64,000 nucleotides of DNA from Iris pallida (lineage: Eukaryota > Streptophyta > Magnoliopsida > Asparagales > Iridaceae), in assembly GCA_029216955.1 (NCBI GenBank), contig JANAVB010012074.1, positions 1 to 64,000 on the forward strand, given 5' to 3'. The notes under the pieces were generated by a model, which was not told the origin of the DNA, searched no databases, and saw nothing but the letters and a program-made list of their open reading frames with translations. The position numbers and the translations under genes are program-made. The first letter of the stretch is position 1, and each line of letters opens with the position of its first letter. Positions 58,501-64,000 of the stretch are shown piece by piece.

Positions 58501-60874
58501 AATCATGTAGTTTGTATTGTAGCTTTCAATTCTCTTGTATTTTACATGTCATAACCTATATTACTCTGTTTAGGACGTTGTGACTCTGGTGCAGGCATCT
58601 GATATTACACTACTCTTTTCAGAGTATCAAGCGAGTACATTCTCTGATAGTTCTCTCATTTATTTGTCAATTACTGTATTTCAGTTCTAGTTAGCTGTAT
58701 GTGATTCTCTGTTACAAACACGTACTGTTATTCTGGATTCATGTATACGACACACATTTATTCTGGCCTCATTTACTGGTATCATCGTTCCGGCTTCTAT
58801 TACTGGAATTACCTACTGGAATCATTACTGGAATCACCCCGGAATCATTTACTGGTATCATTGTACTTGGCTGGACTCATCTTGAATCATTGTGTCAGAA
58901 TTCTGGATTCACTTGCTGGAAGGGGAAATACTAGAGTAAGACATGTAGACATACCCCATTACTGGAATCACCCCTACTAGAATCTACTGGAATGATAGCC
59001 ATCTCACACCCGGCCAGGTGTGTGATGTGCCGGATTTACCCACAGCCGTTTACATGTCGATCTCGGTATTTTAAAACACACTGCTAGAGTATAGGCTGGA
59101 CTCACCCTGGAATCATTGATCACTATGACTGGTATCGTCCCTTGCTGGATTCATCTTGTATGAGATTCATCCTGTACTGGACTTACATTGGAGTTACACT
59201 GGTCTACATGTTGTCTGGACTTTATATCATATTACCCTGGTTCAGCTAGTTCATTTTTACAGTCTTCATTGCTATGATTCTTCTCTTGTTTAGTATTTAC
59301 TTTCCTTGCACTTTATCTGTCTTCCTTACCATCACCTGAATATATAACTGCCATTTTCATCAATACAACTGTCTATAACTGCTCTATAGTTCTCTGTCAT
59401 TTACTTGGGTTTTCTAGATGAGATGTGCTCGTTCCTGTCCTGACTGGACCTGTTGAAAATTTTACAGATGATTGCCCTGAGGACACCTGCCCTACATTTT
59501 ACTGAGGAGATGGCTTAGCTACCTTTGGCCCCGACACTTAGGAGTGATCGGGATTTAGTCTAGTATACTTGCATTTACTTTTCTTAGAGCTTGTTGTATA
59601 GAATTGAGACTTGAGATGTATTTAAGATTATTCAGATGTTATTATTATTTCAGTATTAGTTTTGTCTTCAATTTCTTAGTTACAATTCTGTGTTATCTTA
59701 TCGTGCTTAGACTGTGATTGAGATACACCTTATCTTATACTTGTCCCCCGTTTGGAGTTGATCATGATGAGTACATTATATACTGCATGAGTTGATGGTT
59801 AGTTAGAGACTTAGAACAGCGTTCTACCGCCGACACTGCGGCGTAGGCTGGGCGCTGTTACGTACTCGTACCCTCACAGTGGGTGCGGGTCGTGACAATC
59901 TTAAAATGGTATGTTGTGCAAGTTTGATGTTTTATGATCTAGAAATCACATCAACCATTGGGTTATATAATGTTAAAATATAAAAAACATCATTACTCAT
60001 ATTATTCATGGACTCAAACATAAAATATTATATCCAATTGAAAGCATTTTTGAGTTTTATCAAGGATTTATCATTTCAATTATGTAACTATATATTTTAT
60101 TGAAGGAAGTTTAGGCGGGGAATATTTTTTTTCTTTTGGGGGCTTGTTACCAGCTGAATGAAACAATATATAACTAAGAATTGGTCAACCCATGTGGGGA
60201 CTTGTGTCAGGCTTTATTACCAGAGTTTTCTATTATATATTTTTGTTTTTGTTCTTTTTTGTTCTTGTTTGTTTTTATATTAGAAACATGCAAGGGGGAC
60301 AAAATGCTTGTGTTTCCTTCTATTCCGGATAGACCAGTCAACCTCCACCTTTGATTTTTATTTATGTTGCTTTCAACCCCATCCTTGTTCACCATTCAGA
60401 TCCCTCTCCCAACATGCCTCTCTGTTTTCTTCATATTTCATCTTCTAATTCCATTAGGTATTGATATATAACATAAATGAGTCCAGCTAATTTATGAATG
60501 GTATATGCAATATACCATATGTTTCTTTCTGAAGTTACTCCACCATGTTCGATATCAGACTATTAAAAGCCTTCGTAAGAGGCAATTGTGATTATTAACT
60601 CTGATACTAACTACCTAGGTCTAATTGCTGATACACATGGTAGTTAGAGTTATTGTTATTTTCTTGATTCTTGGTAGAAATGGTAGATTGAGTTTATGTA
60701 GAGCAAGTTGATGCTAGTGCCCCATTTATCTTTGCAAGATCATTGGAGAAATTTTGGTTATTGTTGCTTAACCTTCTAATTGATTAATTAAACCATATTT
60801 CTGGCTTATTCATGTACCAAGGGTCCCAATTACTTATAACTAACCATATTTCTGGCTTATTCATGTGTTTTCAG

Positions 60875-60973
60875 GTAGGCAATGCTGCTGGCAGCCATGG
60901 ATGTGTGGATCGGTTTGTCAATGGATGTGAAAAATCAAATATATATGTTTTGGACTTGTGTAAAAAGTCGTAG
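60875..60973 (+). pseudogene. Candidate terminal exon in CACTA-2
   Basis: After the acceptor TGTGTTTTCAG| there are 32 open codons (GNAAGSHGCVDRFVNG, YVLDLCKKS) and a TAG at 60,971-60,973. It lies near the right end of the transposon, where the last exon of an element gene is expected. No family recognised. Confidence 0.3.
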
Positions 60974-62807
60974 ATTTTATTTTGTAAATTAAGTGAATGC
61001 TTACTGATGTAAAACTTGATGGGAACACTCTAAGTGATGTAAGACTTGGATTTTATTTTGTGAACAATGGGATATTACCTTTAAATATGTTTTATATAAA
61101 TCGTTTTGTTAATGTTGTGGCTACGCTTTGTTAATGTTGCGGCTACCATATGCATTTCCGATTAAATAAAATAGTTCTGGATGAATTTTTGTTGTATATA
61201 AAATTCAATTATATATTTTATATATAAACAAGAATTTAGTAATTCCATAATAATTTAAACAATTGTTAAGTTTTTTCACACGATTACAGTACTTTTTAAA
61301 ATTTCGTCCCTTATTTATTAGGACGAAATATATCTGTTACAAAAACTTGTTTTTTGGGACAAATTAATAAACCGTCACACAAAAGCATAAATTTGAAAAC
61401 TTTTGAGACGTTTTGCCTAACCGTCCTTTAACAGTAATTAGGACGGCAATATCCGTCCCTAAAGTTTTTGCCACGCCACCCTAATGGGACCGTCCATTCC
61501 CGTCCCAAAGGCCGTCCCAAATATTTGTTGGGACTGTAATTGCAGTTTTTAAGACGATTTTTTGTTGTCCTAAAAGGTCACTTTTTTTGTAGTGGTACAA
61601 ATTTCCTAATTACTTTGTTCACGCTCGTCAGATCGAGACGAAACTTATGCCAACAGGACCGTATCATTTTTATGGTCCTGTATGCCAAGTTTGATCCGAT
61701 TCTGAGACAGTTGATCGGATTACCGTTTTGTAGGCCCCACGGTCCGACTCAACGGGCGATTTTGTGCACGGCCCGTCGAAATCCAACTCTGGACATATGG
61801 TTGGGTTCGTATCGAAAAACTAGACCTGTTGACATATAGTTTGACGACTTTAGAGACCATAGACTCTGGCACGCTTTTTGGTGCAAAGCGGGTCCAACGA
61901 CGGACACCGTTTTAACCCAAAATTACCGTTTTGCGCCTGTGTCCAGAATTGGATTTAAGGACAGGCAATCCTACCTAATTTGAATATTCTAAAATTTTTG
62001 GTAATGTTTATTTTAGCATCTGGAGACTTTTTGCACGTGTTTACTTTAGTGACTCATCTGATCTGGTTGTACTATCGGTTTCTCCAACTAAGGATCTCAG
62101 GCAAGTGCACTTTCTTATTGCTTTCGATTCATAGTAGTCTTCTCATTTCATGTTTATACATATATCTTTCTGCTTGTTGACACGCTCGTCACACGGAGTA
62201 GTCGGGAAGGAAAATATCTTAGTAGACATGTGGACTACCCAGAAATATCCCCAAAATGTCTATTCTTGCCTGATAGCAGTTGCACACGACGCGTGCAGTG
62301 TGCCGAATTTATCCCCTAGACGTTCACATGTCGAAACGGATATTTTGCACCACATAGGTAGTTGTATTTTATTTGTCTTCCTTACCTTTTCCACCGTGCC
62401 ATGTCATCAGTACTTTCTAGCTTTCATATCTCATATGTTATTTTCATGTCTTGTTAATTCTATTTTGTTTTCACATTGCCGTCTATTTGTGTACTTGTTC
62501 TATTCCTGACTGAAAACCAACATTTTTCTGGCTAGCTGTAGCTTCTTTAGCATTGGGAGATTCAGGTGTACTTGCAGACAGAAACCTAGAGATAGATAGT
62601 GGTTGTATCATTTTCAGAACTTTGTATTTTCTTTAAATATAAATGTTGTAAATGTTGTAATAAATCTTAGAAATGTGAATGAGCAATAAATATTATTCTT
62701 TTGTGATTTTGAGCATCTTGGCCGTGACAACGTTCTAAAGCCGACTCTGCGGCGTAGGCTGGCTTGGACATGTCTCGTATCCGGAAAAGCGGGTACGGGT
62801 CGTGACA

Positions 62808-64000
62808 TGTTTTTGTGGTTGCCCATGCAGGTCCGTTTTTGCAAATTATGCGAACTCGTGGTAGTACCATATTAGTCGTACTACTGCGAGCCTGCGACTA
62901 GGAAATGCTTATTCACGATCAGGATTGAAATAATTTAGGAGGATAACTAGGATAAGGGTCCCTATTAATTTGACTAATTGGGTAGTTAAGATTGTCTGAT
63001 AGGCCATGCCACTTGGATACAGAATTGTTAAATTTAGATATCTTGCTAGATCTTTATAGATACACTCTTACTTTGATATGACGATATGATCCAACGTAGT
63101 TATACTACTCACTTGATTAGTTAGGCTTTCCCAGAATTAAGGCTATAATCTTGATAACCTATTCAGTTTTCTTTTGCTCTATTTAGATATAAATTTCATA
63201 TCATGAGTTAGAATTGCCTATTTTAAATTCTATTTTGCTGTAAGAAATTAGTTTGTAATTTTTGATTTTATTATTCGTATAAGAATCTCGAGTTAGATTT
63301 GATTCAAGGTTTTTCCTCAACCATTTAAAATACGTATGAAATAAATGTTAGGATGTTCTTATTTTCCTTGTCTTCAGATATTTCCTCCCCGGTCAACCTT
63401 TTACTTTAAAGATTGAGACTTATAGGCAGATGTTTACGCTTTCTAGCATAGTCAATTAGTTTGAATCTTTAGCAGCTCCTTGAAGTTCTTAGGAATATAG
63501 TTAGAGGAATTTAACGACTGCGATGGCTAGACAGCAGCGTACTGTCGCCAATTTTGTGGAAGGAAGAATGTGGGTTCACTGCAGCCAGCAGCGCACTGGC
63601 GAGGCACAACCTATAGAATTGAAATCATTTTGAAGAATTGTAGTTTATGGAACATTGCTAAAACTATGTCCTAGTTGACCTCTTTAGATCTTAGATGCCC
63701 TTGTGTCAATATAAAGTAGAGTACCTGATAGCTTATCACATCTGAATCACGGAACCAAGGGTTTACCATAGCCAGAGTATACGGGCGAGGTATAATTCTC
63801 GGTGAAATAACTTCAGACGTGTTTACAAGTTTAGGATACTATGAAAAGATATCCTATGTGCCCCATAAGATCCAAAGCCAATACTAGCTAGTGAAAGTTC
63901 TGTAAGTTGAGTAGCATGTCTCCCAACCTAGCATTATGTGGTCCTTGTGATCTATTGACGAGGTAATTGACAGACACTAATAAGTTACCTAGAATATAGA
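62808..64000 (+). repeat. Second LARD internal region, cut by the window end
   Basis: Collinear with 32,772-33,443 joined to 43,085 onward. It has an uninterrupted TCC site at 63,477-63,479 where CACTA-1 sits in the other copy. No gene besides the 36-codon frame. Confidence 0.9.
63523..63633 (+). CDS. 36-codon ORF, second LARD copy
   Basis: Same length, start and stop as 43,131-43,241. It begins MARQQRTVANFVEGRMWVHC and shares the ending IELKSF. Several replacements separate the two. No family recognised. Confidence 0.25.
   Translation: MARQQRTVANFVEGRMWVHCSQQRTGEAQPIELKSF

Larger units (their letters stand above)
54661..59897 (+). mobile_element. Large solo LTR (5.2 kb) with ATCTT target duplication
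   Basis: It starts TGTAACACCC and ends GGGTCGTGACA. It is flanked by perfect ATCTT (54,656-54,660 and 59,898-59,902). It holds a cluster of GGACAC/GTGTCC and CACGTG words (55,590-56,260), CAG/TGC-rich sequence (57,440-57,570), a W-box array (58,365-58,500), CTGGAATCA repeats (58,730-58,990) and the 3' hairpin at 59,826. No gene and no second LTR. The end shared with the LARD LTRs places it in the same broad gypsy group. Confidence 0.88.
50105..61594 (+). mobile_element. CACTA-2: CACTA transposon in LTR B
   Basis: Termini CACTACAAAAAAGT and ACTTTTTTTGTAGTG form imperfect inverted repeats of about 30 bp. They are flanked by the 3-bp duplication GTA (50,102-50,104 and 61,595-61,597); LTR A has the uninterrupted site (CTCTGTGCAAATT, near 31,560). 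Both ends carry GTCC/GGAC-rich subterminal sequence (50,120-50,280; 61,300-61,590). No transposase was recognised. A solo LTR occupies 54,661-59,897. The remaining 6.2 kb is AT-rich with no assignable gene except two exon-like segments. Confidence 0.92.
49382..62807 (+). repeat. LARD LTR B, internally deleted and split by CACTA-2
   Basis: Same TG start (TGTAGCTCCCC) and CA end as LTR A. Two changes separate them: a deletion at 49,759/49,760 of what is 30,035-31,216 in LTR A, and the insertion of CACTA-2 at 50,105-61,594. The parts outside CACTA-2 add up to 1.93 kb, as expected for LTR A minus 1.18 kb. Confidence 0.88.
29673..64000 (+). mobile_element. Tandem non-coding LTR retrotransposon derivative (LARD), runs off the window
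   Basis: Order: LTR A (29,673-32,771), internal region (32,772-33,443, 43,085-45,022, 48,150-49,381), LTR B (49,382-62,807), second internal region (62,808 to end). The internal region is about 3.8 kb once insertions are removed. It encodes nothing recognisable, as in large retrotransposon derivatives. Its last bases before LTR B, TTCGAGGACGAAATT then AAGGTGGGTAGA, match the end typical of Tekay/Del-type Ty3/gypsy elements (family knowledge), pointing to its likely helper. Sharing a central LTR indicates unequal recombination between elements. Confidence 0.85.

Overview
The window is nuclear DNA of a flowering plant. Nearly everything in it is transposable-element sequence inserted into other transposable-element sequence. 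I found no intact single-copy host gene, tRNA, rRNA or CRISPR array. The plant assignment rests on Tat-type Ty3/gypsy elements (archaeal-type RNase H, plant-mobile-domain antisense gene), an L1-type plant LINE, CACTA transposons, and captured exons of PPR, protein phosphatase 5-like and glucosidase II alpha-like genes. Species, and monocot versus dicot, cannot be told from the sequence.

Layout. (1) 1-2,702 is decayed repeat DNA. (2) 2,703-10,947 is a non-autonomous Tat-like LTR retrotransposon with 0.9-kb LTRs and a CCTAC target duplication. It carries gag and protease but no RT, RNase H or integrase. Where pol is expected it has a gene on the opposite strand with its own TATA box and one intron, coding for a plant-mobile-domain-like protein; a 5-bp duplication breaks it. 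(3) 10,948-20,996 is an LTR followed by a heavily mutated autonomous Tat element: gag, protease, G-patch, RT, two RNase H regions, integrase. (4) 20,997-29,672 holds LTR-like sequences in reverse orientation with dense W-box (TTGAC) arrays; an L1-type LINE lies in a microsatellite within them.

(5) 29,673-64,000 is a tandem array of a non-coding large retrotransposon derivative (LARD): LTR A, internal region, LTR B, and a second internal region running off the window. Four later insertions sit in it. CACTA-1 (33,444-43,084) carries captured host exons. A 3.1-kb solo LTR lies at 45,023-48,149. CACTA-2 (50,105-61,594) lies inside LTR B. A 5.2-kb solo LTR (54,661-59,897) lies inside CACTA-2. The tandem copies supply empty sites for both CACTA insertions, so their boundaries are secure.

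The most interesting parts are the antisense spliced gene in the pol-less retrotransposon and the chimeric exon series, all on one strand, inside CACTA-1. Percent identities are by-eye impressions; all family names come from reading motifs, with no database search.
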